The translations under genes were made by a program, and so were the position numbers. DNA of 64,000 nt from Ceriagrion tenellum (Eukaryota > Arthropoda > Insecta > Odonata > Coenagrionidae): NCBI GenBank assembly GCA_963169105.1, contig OY720640.1, positions 111,586,085 through 111,650,084 on the forward strand. The letters are read 5' to 3'. The notes beneath the pieces are model-generated. The model made no database searches and was not told the DNA's origin. It was given only the letters and a program-made list of their open reading frames with translations. This document shows, piece by piece, positions 45,790 to 57,713 of this stretch. The stretch's first letter is position 1; each line of letters starts with the position of its first letter.

Positions 45790-47490
45790 CTGTAGTTTTT
45801 GCTATTTTTCACGCTATATAAAGTTTGACACAAGAAATTTGGATGCTAATGTAAATAATAATATTCATGTAATTCCCTGAAGAAATTTTAACTATAAATC
45901 AAAATCTTGGTGGAAAAGATAATTTAGTCGAAAATAAATTGACCAAATTCCTCAATAGTATAGCAACAAGGAAATTTTTCAGGTTTGAAGTAATTAGCTG
46001 AATTGAAGATCAACGAGTCTCTGATGTTGTTTTTCCAGTAAACAAACCAAAGATGGAAATAATTGCGACGATATCTAGTTTGTGAAATAAATACTATGAA
46101 TAAGAACTAGTATAGTACACTTATTTTTGCTGACTTCATCTCGCATCACTTGGCGTTCGAGGGTTAAAACTATAACTGCCGCGCGGTCATTTGTCGTGGT
46201 ATTTAAGGTTTCTCCGCAGATCAAACAACTATTAACAATATTTATTTTAATGATTTCACACACAGAAAAAGATGGAGAAGTTTTCAATGAATTTTATAGG
46301 AAAAGCTACACAGTAGGAAACTAATCTATGTATCGGAGCGAGCGATTCCAGACTAGAGGGTAAAAGAGTACTACTACTTGGGGTAATGGGATGATTTTCT
46401 TTACACAGTGGACGTAAATCCTTAACACAGCTGGTGCAGGATAATTGTCGACGGGTTTCGAGACTGGGCGTGAAAAATAGTCCACATTGAATAAATGAAC
46501 TCGGCGCCCTGAAGGAACACCGATTGACATTTCAGTCGGTCGAAAATAATTTCCAGTGAAATAAGTTGGAAGGGGAGCATTGCGTTGGGAGATAAAAATG
46601 ATTGTCTATGGAGAGAGTCCAAAAGGAGGAAGAGAGGACGAAAAGCGAAAACAAAACAAAATACAGGGAGAAGTTGGGGAGCTCTAAGGTTTATTACTCA
46701 CTTCTCTTATCTCTCTACACTATGGTTTTAAACATTTCCCATTTTCTGAACAGCACTGGCGACATACACCGACCGCTAATAATGGATCGGCTTCGAGCGT
46801 ACGAGTAGTACACGAATCATGTTAATTAATTTTCATTAACGATCTTAAGTCATTCAGTTTGTTTTATCCTAAAGCATAATTTTAATTTAGCATCATTATC
46901 TCTCTCAACATTGGTGTACGTGATGAGCACGATAATTTTATAATAATTGAAAACCGACATATTCCAAGGTAACTATATTTTGAGCCAGCCTTCTTTCAAT
47001 TATTGAATGAACCAATAAACAACTTTTAATTGTTTCGGCCTATTTTAAAGCACCGTCTTCAATACCAATATTTTATGTCATCCAGTTACATGAGCAAATC
47101 GGAGCACTATCGGCCGTCAAGTTTTTTGATGTCGGCGGATTGCCAAAACGTTGTTCCAACAACCCACTGCACTGGAAATTACATTTTATATCTCTTCCGG
47201 CGCATTCCAGCGCGTGGTCGATATTTAGCTTAGGATCGATCCTAGAAAACTGCTCTGTGAATACATTTTGAAAACTCTGCGACAGCTCACGTAAAAAGTG
47301 TATTCTTACGTCACATACATTTCAGCAGAATCTTGAAGAAGGCGAATAAATGACAGAAACTACAATGTCACTTAAAAACCTTCTACACAAAATCAAATAA
47401 AGAATCAATTCCTTTCTTAAAATCACGGAACTAGACACGCAGTAACTTCAACTGAGTCATCCGCTAGTGATCACACAATTTAGTGACATT
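45790..47490. other. Interval without recognised gene
   Basis: Mirror frames at 46075-46324 and short frames to 47233 show no domain. Confidence 0.45.
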
Positions 47491-47492
47491 CA

Positions 47493-47716
47493 CAGTGGAA
47501 AAATCATTCGCCTGGACTGGGAATTGAACCCAGATCCTTCGATTTTGAGCTGAGTGCTCTAATCAAAAAAAGTACCCAGGTGTCCTCTTTCACTTTGAAT
47601 CTCATGGGGGCATTAACAGTTGTCCTCACGGACACCGTGCATATAATGTCAGAGGTACCCTGAAATCAAGGGATTTGGGTTCGATTCCCAGTCCAGGTTA
47701 ATGATTTTTTCCACTG
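47493..47716. repeat. Foldback element with tRNA 3'-half-like ends
   Basis: Arms CAGTGGAAAAATCATT and CCTGGACTGGGAATTGAACC (left) pair with GGGTTCGATTCCCAGTCCAGG and AATGATTTTTTCCACTG (right). Each arm, read towards the outside, holds a perfect Pol III B box: GGTTCAATTCC on the minus strand (47520-47530) and GGTTCGATTCC on the plus strand (47678-47688). The left arm, minus strand, also reads TTAGAGCACTCAGCTCAAAA, like a tRNA D-arm edge and anticodon arm. Confidence 0.7.
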
Positions 47717-47719
47717 TAA

Positions 47720-48280
47720 ATTTTACGTAATTTCAAAAATCAATCGATCTTGATTGGATATTGTTTTGTAAGTTCATTGAAATGTAGGGGTCATTGAGTC
47801 GAAAAATGGTCAAAATCACTTCTCATAATACTAGAACGGCTCCTTGAGGTGAGTTTGTCAGAAAATACGAGCAAAGAGGTGATGGACAGGAGGCGGAAAA
47901 TACGGCAGGAAGGTTGGTATGAAAGAATACAAAGGAGATAGAAATTCATTAAGAGGTTGCGATTGGTTTCAGCATGTCACTGAGGAAAGAATTGTGAGAA
48001 AGATAGGGGTGCTTTAACAATCGCATGTGAAAATTGTACGTCAAGAGAGAGGTACGGAGGAGAGACAGGGTTGAAAGGAACGGTATGAGGTATACCGTTG
48101 GGAAAATGGGAAACATACCGGATGAGAGTTTCTCACATATAGGAATTAATATACCGTTAAAGAAAATCCTGTATAGCTTCGCAAGTCAAAATATACAAAA
48201 GTCTCACATTTTTATTTATGCCGAGTAAAAATATCAATTGAGCATTTAATCTGCTCTATAGAAATAGCTGATGGAGGGTA
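47720..48280. other. Interval without recognised gene
   Basis: A purine-rich plus strand (47870-48140) may be old LINE sequence but carries no readable motif. Confidence 0.4.
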
Positions 48281-48283
48281 TAC

Positions 48284-48966
48284 GATTACATCTACGTCAT
48301 ATCCTGCAAGCCACCCAAAGGGTTTGTGGCAGGGGGTGCTTCCACACCAGGCAGCATGAATGATACGGTAGAACACCGAAATTACATTGAAGCCCGCGTA
48401 CCACACATGCAAAGGGCCAATTAAAAATCTACTAACCAAGAAACATTCTATCGTCAATCGCTCCAACATGCAAGGGATACAAAGACTACTACTACAGATT
48501 CAAAATATCATGCATAAATAAGAACATAAATATTTACATCATGCATAAATAAGAAAGTAGAGAATATAATGAGATAGATTTACTGTCTGCCTATTGTCAC
48601 AATTCGAACTATTCATGACGACGATCACAGCTGTTATGGTCCCGAATGGTACGCGGGAAAAATGACATTTTATACCTATCGTTTCTACAATCTAGCTACC
48701 TAATTTTATTTGCGCCATTTAATCTGCCGTAGTACGAGGGGGTTAATAGTATGTTTTTTACATCGTCAGAGAAATGATTTTCCTGAAATTTAGTTAGGAG
48801 TTTAAGACTATAATTTAATCTACGCTGTGATAGCGATTCCCATTCTAATTCTTCTAACAGTCCAGACACACTAGCCAACTTATCGTAGCATCGTTTCACA
48901 AACCTAGCTCCTCTTCGCTGCACGCGATCTAACTCTGATATCAACCCCGTTTCGTATGGATCCCAT
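48284..48966 (-). mobile_element. 5'-truncated LINE, second tail family
   Basis: The tail is TACATCTACGTCATATCCTG, CAAGCCACCCAAAGGGTTTG, differing from the 2.3-kb family. The minus frame 48696-48944 gives ELDRVQRRGARFVKRCYDK and LSQRRLNYSLKLLTKF, the ORF2 C-terminus. It ends at GGATCCCAT where a different element starts. It preserves the empty site of the insertion seen at 60773. Confidence 0.85.
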
Positions 48967-48974
48967 TAAGGAGG

Positions 48975-49460
48975 TGGCTAAGAAGAATGGGGATTCAGCG
49001 GTAAAAATTGGTACTTGGAATGTTTGGAAATTCCTGGTGCCAACAGTGAAAAGCCTAGGCAAAGCAAAGACATTGGAGCAATTGAGTACAGAATTTAAAG
49101 ATAGGTATACTAAGTTAGGTCAGTGAAAATAGCAGAATAAATGGAAAATTATAGGAATAAGAAACCATGGGTCACTGTAAAAATGAAATGGATAGTAGAA
49201 TAGAGATTAATATGGAAAAAATTCTACCCTGAACTAGGCAGAGGGATGAATGTGGTTTCGCACCATTGATTGCAGCGAGTAAACAATGCGGCGAAGGCAT
49301 ACAGTGGGAGAAGACAATGCCAATAGATAAAAAATCTATCTACAGGAAGAATGAATGTGAGCACCCTGCGCTGGGAGAAAAATGTTATCGAGTGGTAAAA
49401 GTAAGCAAAAAATACCAAAGATTGTAAAAAAAGGAAGGTACTAATTGAATGAGGAAAAAA
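48975..49460 (+). mobile_element. LINE endonuclease N-terminal relic
   Basis: The plus strand encodes KIGTWNVWKF near 49000, the start signature of the APE-type endonuclease of LINEs, then GKAKTLEQL. Stops follow and the rest is an A/G-rich relic. Confidence 0.5.
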
Positions 49461-49504
49461 TCAAAGATAGACGGAGAGTATTCTTGAAAATTCTGTATGA
49501 TAGG

Positions 49505-49915
49505 CGCACATCTACATATTACCCTGCAAGTCATCTCAAGGGTATTTGGCAGGGGGTGAATTATCATTAACTTGCACGGCAGAGTAGAAATTAACTTTCA
49601 CCAGAGTTCTCTGAAATATACGCATTCTAAAAATGCCTTAAAACTATTGAAAAAACATTTAATGCAACTACTTAAACGAGATACGAGAGTCATGTAAAAT
49701 ACATCCAAAACATGGCATTTGCTGCACTATAAGGTAGATTTAGAAACATGTAATAGGAAAAATCAGCTTCGGCTTCTGTCAACCAGCTTTCTTCTAAGTC
49801 AAAACGCAGTCATTACGTTCTATTGTCAATCGCCGGAAAACAACGATTTAAATCGGTCTCTTTTGCAGTATATTTCCCTCATTTTATTCAAATGATTTCA
49901 TTTACTGTAGTAGGT
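49505..49915 (-). mobile_element. Diverged LINE 3' fragment
   Basis: Tail ACATCTACATATTACCCTGC, AAGTCATCTC, TTTGGCAGGGGGTG at the left end, followed by LINE 3' sequence similar in order to the 42.9-kb copy. No intact frame. Confidence 0.65.
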
Positions 49916-49918
49916 TGG

Positions 49919-50258
49919 AGTTCCTCGGGAAATTTACTAGCTTAACTAAAATTTTACGGATTATACGACGATGTAATTATCTGGATTATTGAATTCCTAT
50001 GCGATCGAATAATGAGGGTAGTATTAGACGGCCGTCATCTCTAGTGAGATTAAAGTCACTTCGGGGGTCCCTCGGGGTAGTGACATATGTCCACTTCTAT
50101 TCCTCCGATGTAATAATGATATTGGTGAAGCAGTAGACAGTTGACTCCCGACTATTTGCAGATAATGCTGTAGTGTACAGGGAGCTCCGTCGCAAATTAC
50201 AATGCAATGATATGCTATGATCCGTCGCAATACAATGATAAGGAAGCGCAAACAATTA
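49919..50258 (+). repeat. Inverted duplication, left arm (LINE reverse transcriptase piece)
   Basis: On the plus strand this encodes a broken reverse transcriptase stretch with motif B (LRGSLGVVTY in one frame, SGVPRGSDICPLLF in another) and LFADNAVVYREL in a third. It is the reverse complement, at roughly 90 percent identity by eye, of 50783-51093. Confidence 0.75.
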
Positions 50259-50269
50259 TAATTACTTCG

Positions 50270-51990
50270 TCACAAAATAAATTTGTGTTGAAGATTGAGT
50301 CGAATTTTCAACCGACGGTCTGAAATCGATCCTCATCCCAGTTGTTGCAAGAGGTTAGTAACACTAACTATCATATTCTACAGACTATCATGCGTTCTCT
50401 GTTTTCAAGTCTAACTTATGAGATTCCAAAGCATGGATAGCGTATTCCAAGAGGAGTCTTGCAAGGGAAAAGTGGTTGATTTCTCTGACATTATCGTCGT
50501 AATTCCCAAGTACTCTCTTAACAAATCCCTATTTACGATAAACTTGACTGGTTATTTCCTGATTGTGTTTTCTCCATAAGAGACCAGTGTTTAGTTCAAC
50601 TCAGAGGTATTGTACGGATTTAACTATCTCTAATTGGGTATACTGTACGTAATAGCTGTATCGTGGGGAGTTTTTTCTTTTCCAGAAGTTCAATGTAACA
50701 CATTTTTTCAACATTAATTCAAGCTGCCACGCATTGCACCACGATAAAATTATCTTGAGGTCCTTGGCTAGCGCTTCCTTATCTTTGTATTGCTACGGAT
50801 CATAGCATATCATTGCATTGTAATTTGCGACGGATTTTCCTGTAAACTACAGCATTATCTGCAAATAATCTGAGTCTACTGTCTGCTACTTCACCAATAT
50901 CGCTATTACATCGGAGGAATAGAAGTAGACATATGTCACTACCCCGAGGGACCCCCGAAGTGACTTTAATCTCACTAGAGATGCACTAGTCTAATACTAC
51001 TCTCATTATTCGATCGCATAGGAATTCACTAATCCAGATAATTACATCTTCGTATAATCCGAAAAATTTTGGTTTAGTTAGTAACTTTCCGAGGGTTTAA
51101 TAGTAATCTTTCTGAGGGAACTTTCTATAAAACACTTTTTTAATCAAATAAAAGCGCGTCAACTGAACATTATCTTCACCGGGAAATAAAATATCGCGGG
51201 CTAAAAGTGCAAATCGAATTTCGCAAGATCTTTGTTTCCTGAGTCCGTATTGTGCTATCATCAGAAAGTTCTGCGTATAGAGTTTTCCCATGACTGAGTT
51301 CACTAGTATATGTTCAAGGACTTTGCATGAGATAGATGTTAGAGCTATTAGTCTGTAATTCGATGGCTGTTCCTTATCACAAATTTTAGATATGGGCGTA
51401 ACATTGCCAATTTTCCAGTCTTTGAGAACTACGTGTTCCTTGATGGATTTTATAAATATGACCTATAAGTATAGCAATATTTCCGAAGCTACTTCTCCAT
51501 ACACGCGAGAGGAAATTTATTCAATACCAGGTGACTTATTTGGACTGAGAGATTAAAACAATGTATCTATTCCGCGAGCAAAAATATCAACAGGCGGCAT
51601 CGTTTGGCGGTAAAGATTATTGATCGTCACGTATATATTTTTGAAGAACTTGGTGAACACCCTTTAAAAGTAGGAATATTATATATTATCTCTGTATAAA
51701 CTGTTTGTAAATGTTTCGTCATCATCGTTTCTTAGTGGATGAAGTGTCCATCTTTTGTCTTGAACTTTTTTCACGTATAACCAAAATGTTTTTGAGTAAT
51801 GCTGTTATTGTTCTGCGAGTATTTTCCTTTTGAAATCCATGAATTCATTCCGAAACGCTTCCTATGTAGTGCCATAAGACAAATTATATTTTTCAATAAT
51901 TTACTCTAAATCGTCAGTGGAGAAATCTACACGGATTTTAATATCTTAGCAAGGCATTCTCTGACGACTTAGCGATTTCTTTTTTTTTTT
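50270..51990 (-). mobile_element. LINE, reverse transcriptase and C-terminal region
   Basis: Reading the minus strand from about 51990: a linker region, then NKSPGIE (near 51530), KDWKIGNVTPISK, LIALTSISCKVLEHILVNSV (51300-51360), motif B and the ADNAVVY block (50860-50960), and a degraded C-terminal region to about 50280. Many stops and frameshifts. Bases 50783-51093 are the right arm of the inverted duplication. Confidence 0.75.
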
Positions 51991-52019
51991 ACTTTATTAG
52001 GGATATATAAACTGATTCA

Positions 52020-52390
52020 TCGTGAAACCTGGTGCTGGAGGTGAATGCTGAGGCTAAAATGGACTGAAAAAATAAGAAATCATGAAGTGTACCAAAGAGT
52101 GGAAGAACAAAGGAACATATGGAACACAGAAAAGGAGAACCAGATGGATTGGACACGACCTGAGGAACAATTGGTTTGTGAAGAACGTGATTTAAGGTAA
52201 AGCAGAGGGAAAAGTCCACAGAGGATGACCGAGTAACAAGTTCATTGACCAAGTAACAAGTTCATGGACCAAATAAAGAGGAAAGTACATAGGAAGAGAT
52301 ACCAGGAGGTAGCATTAGATAGGAAAGGTTTGAGGGCTGTAGTCAAACAATCTTAGAATTGAACAACCGATGAATGAATGAAAGAAAACT
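52020..52390 (+). mobile_element. LINE C-terminal tail fragment, second copy
   Basis: The sequence AAACCTGGTGCTGGAGG through TACCAGGAGGTAGCATTAGA and GTCAAACAATCTTAGAATTG matches 9528-9870 in order. It has an internal duplication of AAGTTCATTGACCAAGTAAC. A/G-rich and not intact. Confidence 0.65.
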
Positions 52391-52394
52391 TAAC

Positions 52395-53690
52395 CGTAAC
52401 TACCCTATGGTCACTAATACACTCGACCGTATTTGTCTTAATCACTTGATGTTGTATATTTGTTGCCAATAAATCAAGAATATTGCCTCCTCTGATAGGT
52501 GCCAAAGGTATCTGAAACAGTGCGTTTCATGAGAAAGTGTACAGCAGGGACTTGCAAATGTCTTTGTCTCTCCCACCGGTAATGAAACTGTAGGTCTTCC
52601 AATCGATGGAGGGGACATAGAAATCTCCACCTATTATCAAATGTATTTCGGGATTCGTGGATGTGATTCTATTTGTCTGTGTTTCAAGTTCTAAAATTGA
52701 AGTGACGTAAGTGTTGGTCGGCCTGTAGTACGAACATACAAATATTGTTTTGAATTTTGGGGATTTAACTTAAAACCATGCAGCATTAGTAATGCTTCTG
52801 AGAACTTAAATAAAGCGAATGAAAGAACAGTATAGAAGGATAAAATTGTATCGCAAATACTTTTAAGCAAAGCATGAAAGAAATTGGCTGCGAGACATAG
52901 ATGGTATTAAGAAAGTAGCTGGCAAGATAAGCCGTGGCAATCGAAGGCATCGATTCTGAGTTACTGAGGAATTAATTAAATGAGCCAGAATGTGAACAGT
53001 TAATGAACTAATTCGTCGGTCTACGTAGAGTGAACATGGCCGAAGCCATGCTGAAAGCCTTTCAACCCTCTGAGGGAGGCTTCCGACTTTCGCTGCGTAA
53101 TTAGCAATGCATGGCAAAAACTACAGGGAGCAACACTTCGTTAAAACTGCAACGATAATGTTAATGTTTTGAGCCATCACAATAAAGGGGAAAACCGCTG
53201 TATCGAAAACTACTGAACGATAAGCACATTTTTACTCAGATTAAAAGCAGTACTCACACTCTTTTACTCAAGAACGGGGACTGGAGCGAACAACCACTAG
53301 AGAGAGCACTATAAGGAAGGCACGTCAAGTTTGACCACGATGGTTTTGCAAGCTTCGTTGATTTAGGAAAACTGTTTCTCACTGTGAACTCGTAAAACAA
53401 TGAACATATTTCTGAAAAATGAAGTAGATTGGACACATACATATGTCTGATTTGAAACTTGTTAATGGTCCAAAAGTAAGACAGACTGATGTAAAAACAG
53501 GATCGGCAGCAATAGATTAAGAGCCAAGGCACGGTTGACCATTGACGCCTCTGCTTTCCAGCATATATGCCATGAAAATAGTAAGATAAGCATGCTATGA
53601 CCTAGATAGGGTCATACATACAGGAGGACGGCTTATTTAGAGTGTTCAATTTGCGGTTAACTAGGCGCTGGTAAGTCAATCTTTTAAAGG
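52395..53690. other. Interval without a supported gene
   Basis: The first part (to about 52740) contains SSRGGNILDLLATN-like fragments on the minus strand, reminiscent of a LINE endonuclease region, but too decayed to call firmly. The rest shows no recognised feature. Confidence 0.35.
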
Positions 53691-53699
53691 CTTAATTCC

Positions 53700-54300
53700 T
53701 TCGTGGATGTAAATAAACAAGGTATTGTTAAGCGTATAATAGGAAGGTCCTCGAATAGGAAAGTCAAAGAAAGATGCTACTTCGATCTAGTAGGACACAT
53801 CTTGAATACGCCGCGAGGATTTGGGGCCCGAGTCTTAAATATTTAACCAAAAAATGTAATAAAATACAAATAAAAGCAGCTCGCTTTGTCAAAAACTGCT
53901 ACGAGCAAACATATAGAGTCACATAACTTTTAGAGAGCTTAAGGTGGGAGCCCCTAGAGACTCTGAGGGTACAAGCTGGACTTAGGCTGCTTGAGAAATT
54001 CAGAACTGATGTTTTTCAGAGCGACACAGAGAATATCATCATGACGCCTCACTATAATGTACATCTCTAGGTCTGACAGAAGCGATAAAATAAGAAAGAT
54101 ACACTGCTAAACAGATAGGTACAAATATTTGTTCTTTCCGCGCACAATAAGCGACCACAATACAAACTGAGCTCCACTAAATACGCTCCAATAATTCACG
54201 TCACCATTCCACCTGCTCAAACCTTACATCTATACACGGCTGGTGACCTAACACCCTCTGCTACACTCCAAATTGGAGGCTCGTAGATTAGTTTGTAGAT
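53700..54300 (+). mobile_element. LINE 3' fragment related to the 23.3-25.5 kb copy
   Basis: Starts KRIIGRSS and continues through the C-terminal ORF2 region (AARFVKNCYE, near 53880) to the end of ORF2 (FFPRTIS, near 54140) and a degraded 3' tail (CCTCTGCTACACTCC). Closely parallels 24.9-25.5 kb. Confidence 0.8.
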
Positions 54301-54830
54301 GCGGATGTTAGAAAATCATTCGGGAAATACGGAGTAGAGGTAATTCCTCTGAGAACAAAGGTGATGAAATATTCTAGGGAAATTAAGACGAGGCTAGCTA
54401 TAAAGGTAGAAGGACACAAACGAGATAATAGAGCGATCGCATCACTTGAGCTATTCGTTGGAGGAAAATTGGCACAGCGGCAAAGACATAAGAGAGAGGA
54501 TTGCGCAAGCAACAGCAGTGTTCGGAACCACAACGCAGCTCATGACGGGGACCTTCGGTAAAGCGGTAAAAAAGAATCTGGTGAGGAGTACAATATGGAG
54601 TGTAGCGTTGTATCGGGCTCAACGAATGACCATGGGAAAGAAAGACGAAGATAAACTTCAGGCGGTTTATGTGCGCGGAGTGAAATGGAGTAAGTGCGGT
54701 GGAAGGAAAGAAAGACTAACTAGGAATGTTTGGAATGATGGGCGAGGACAGGAAACACATCGGAGGAGACAGAGTGCTTGACTGGAAATGGAGAGCAAAG
54801 GGAATTCTGATGTCCGACAGAGAGACGAGA
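54300..54830 (+). mobile_element. LINE ORF2 C-terminal fragment, RTE-like family
   Basis: The 111-residue frame 54446-54781 includes RIAQATAVFGTT, FGKAVKKNLVRSTIWSVALYRAQ, and KKDEDKLQAVYVRGVKWSK. The string LVRS..WSVALY.A..W is typical of the region after the reverse transcriptase in RTE/CR1-type LINEs. It joins directly to the previous fragment, so one element landed in or beside the other. Confidence 0.75.
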
Positions 54831-54899
54831 AATTTGGGGGTGAGGGGAACGGGAAATAGAAAAAGGTTTTATGGACGAGATGGAAAGATATGACATATG

Positions 54900-55415
54900 T
54901 GCAGGTAAAGATTGCAGAATGCAGGTAAAACTGCAGACCCAATGGATTAAAAATAGCATTTCTTTACACGCACAATAAGTGACCGTAATAGTTACGATAG
55001 ATCAGTTCTAGGATACTTTGACTAGGTAAAATAGGTTTTTCACTCGTGCTAAATATCCTAAAATCATTATTTGTTACTAACCTCGCATGATATTTTCGGC
55101 ATGATAAAGCTCTTGCATGATTAAGTACCTTGTAGAATTTTTTATCTGTCGCAGTAATTACAACCAGTAGGCGTATCTTGCACAGTACTGTCGTATCAAG
55201 TCGTGTATTGCATGGTATATGTTCATATATGTGGCACTCTCGTGGTTGCTGGTCTGACGGCGTAATGTCTTACTGACCGCTTTTTGACAATGCCTGGCAT
55301 TCCGAGGAACGAGCGCGGTTCCGATTTCAGCTGGGTTAAGGACTTCATGCCTGGTGTGGATTCACCCCGTGCCACACACCCTAGTGGTGGCTTGCATGGT
55401 ATTTTATAGATGTAG
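54900..55415 (+). mobile_element. LINE 3' end with tail
   Basis: Starts in the terminal ORF2 block (FLYTRTISDRN-like, near 54960) and ends with GTGCCACACACCCTAGTGGT and TTTTATAGATGTAGATG, the plus-strand version of the GAGCCACC tail. Confidence 0.65.
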
Positions 55416-55419
55416 ATGA

Positions 55420-56980
55420 AAGCACAAAAAAATTAAGAGGACAAAGGCATGTGCCTGAAAAAAACGGACTGATAGTACCTTTCTCCCTTTAAATCGGCGT
55501 CAAACAGTGGAGTTTCCTAAAAATGTACATGAATTATTGCAACATATCTGACAACCCGATATCAGGAAAATTTCTGTTATGCTGACATATTTTGACTCAA
55601 GTAAATACGCTTATTTTCTAAAAATGAAAATCTAAACTGAGTAGGTGCCTATGAATATTCCAAATTTATTTCGCAGAAAATTGTTTATTGTTGTCTGCGT
55701 CACATTTTTTTGACTCATAGTTCCACAGAGTATCACGCGAAATTTTCGAAAAAATTGAGGAAAGAATAATTCTGCGGGATTAAACCTAATTGGCAGCCCA
55801 AATTTAAAAAAAATATCAATCATATCATGCTTAGCTGGAATCTAATCAACTGCAAAAATCATATCCCACTCGCTAGCCCTTAAATCATATGCCGAAAACA
55901 TGCTCTGCCAACGCAACGCAGGGGTGAGTGACTTTAGACACATACGACGTACGAGTATTTACTTGGTACAACTGAGTTCTGATGTCTGATAGAACTACTC
56001 AATTGCGTGCGAGCGCGTACCAAATTCGAAAAAAAACGAGAATGAACGTAAATGATGGGCTCACGACAAGATGTTCATGGGAAGGACTAAGAAGGTTAAC
56101 AAATCAGGGCTGACTAACGTGAATAACGTATCGGGATTCAGTAAAAGCGGTCTAGCAATTCGGCCGATGACAATAAGTTTGGAAGGAGACAATACCGTCA
56201 ATGAATCTACCGATAATGTTGGGGAATTTAGGAAGTAACGTCAAGGAAGGATGATGCTTGTTCATACAAAAATATCACCGCCCCTCTTACGATGAATTTT
56301 CAACACAACGAAAAGCTTAGAACGGAGTCCGAAATAAAATAATGATATGAACGAAAAAAAATACAATAACACAGCTAAGTTTAAGGCGAAGTTGTGGAGT
56401 AGGCCAGTTTCTCAGCGGGGAATGCATTCAAATACAGATCGTATATTTCCCAGTATTAAGTCAAGGGGATGACGCAACGGCACCCTGAGGTGGATACCTG
56501 AATTTCCTAGTCATCGATGGAAATAAATGAAGAAATTATCTCAGTAGGATGAAACTCTCTGAAATAAAGCACTAGACTACTAAAACACTAGAAATCAAGA
56601 TAGAGATAAAATACAATTATTCATAAGGCAACGAAGGGAGATGAGTCCTTAAAAATAAAATAATGGGATGACCATCAGGAGGTAAAAATAAACTCCGAGG
56701 TGGCTGATAGAAAATTTTCTTCGAGAGTAACGCTGAAATCAAGAATCACTCGGGAAAAATTATTAATTCGAAAAACTGGTGAAGAAAACATTTATTTCTT
56801 TTGAAACATTTATAACCCTTTAAACATGTGTTGAAATCAATCATATCGCAAAATCACTCTTAAAATCAACCTTTAAGACAAATTAACTCATATACCTATA
56901 CAAAAAAATCACAAATAGTTTCGGAAAGGTAAAAAATTCACGACAACTTCATTTTAACCCGTTTTTGAAGTAAAAAAAAT
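55420..56980. other. Interval without recognised gene
   Basis: AT-rich, only short frames; nothing recognised. Confidence 0.5.
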
Positions 56981-56982
56981 GA

Positions 56983-57205
56983 AATTTTTCACTCAACTTC
57001 TCAAAATATCATAAAATACACAATCTGACACATACATGTTCAAATACTGAATGTACGGTCAACCCCAGACCTCAAATCTTTCACGATATCATCATTGAAC
57101 TCGTTCATGGAAGAAAAATATGAAACATTATCACTCAAGTTCTCAAAAATGCAAAAAAGGCATGCACAATCTGACACATAAATGTACTAAATTCTGTACG
57201 CGCGG
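56983..57205. repeat. Diverged tandem duplication
   Basis: TTTTTCACTCAACTTCTCAA, then ACAATCTGACACATACATGT (56983-57060) recurs as ATTATCACTCAAGTTCTCAA, then ACAATCTGACACATAAATGT (57127-57205), about 140 bases apart. Confidence 0.6.
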
Positions 57206-57620
57206 TAAAACTAGACTCTCAGTACCTTTTTTTTGCCAGCCCATCCACGTACATGTATCCACTCATACGGAGAGATTGACACTGATACCAATAGCGGAGC
57301 TGGTTAAATTTTCCGCTCGTCACTTAGCATAAAATGAGAACACATTTTGGGAGGAAGAGGGGAATGGGAGGAGGCGAAAACGAAAAATAATGAATGGATA
57401 GTAATTAAGTCAATCACCTGCTGAAATCTGGGCACCAAATCTGGAATGCGAATGGATTACGGACGGCACACGGGGAGCGAGGAATCTCACCAGTCGGACG
57501 GAGGAGGAGAAAATGACGAGCCGTTGGCACTCAAAGAGAAGAAGACACCGCAGCTTTGTCTCGAGGAATGCGCGAGTAAATCCTCAATCACGCACTATAT
57601 TTACGCACGGTGTAGTAGGT

Positions 57621-57646
57621 GGGGGGGGGGGGCGGGGTGGGGTGGG
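57621..57646 (+). repeat. G-rich run downstream of the large gene
   Basis: G12, C, G4, T, G4, T, G3 on the plus strand. It could form a G-quadruplex on the template strand of the minus-strand gene whose stop lies 68 bases away. Confidence 0.7.
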
Positions 57647-57713
57647 AAAGGATGTGTCGGGAGGGTAAGAGATTCTATCTTTCCAAGGTTGTACACAAGC
57701 AATGCATCGCAAT

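Noticed and set aside
54667..54959. Hydrophobic minus-strand frames
   Set aside because: They are antisense shadows of LINE ORF2 sequence on the plus strand.
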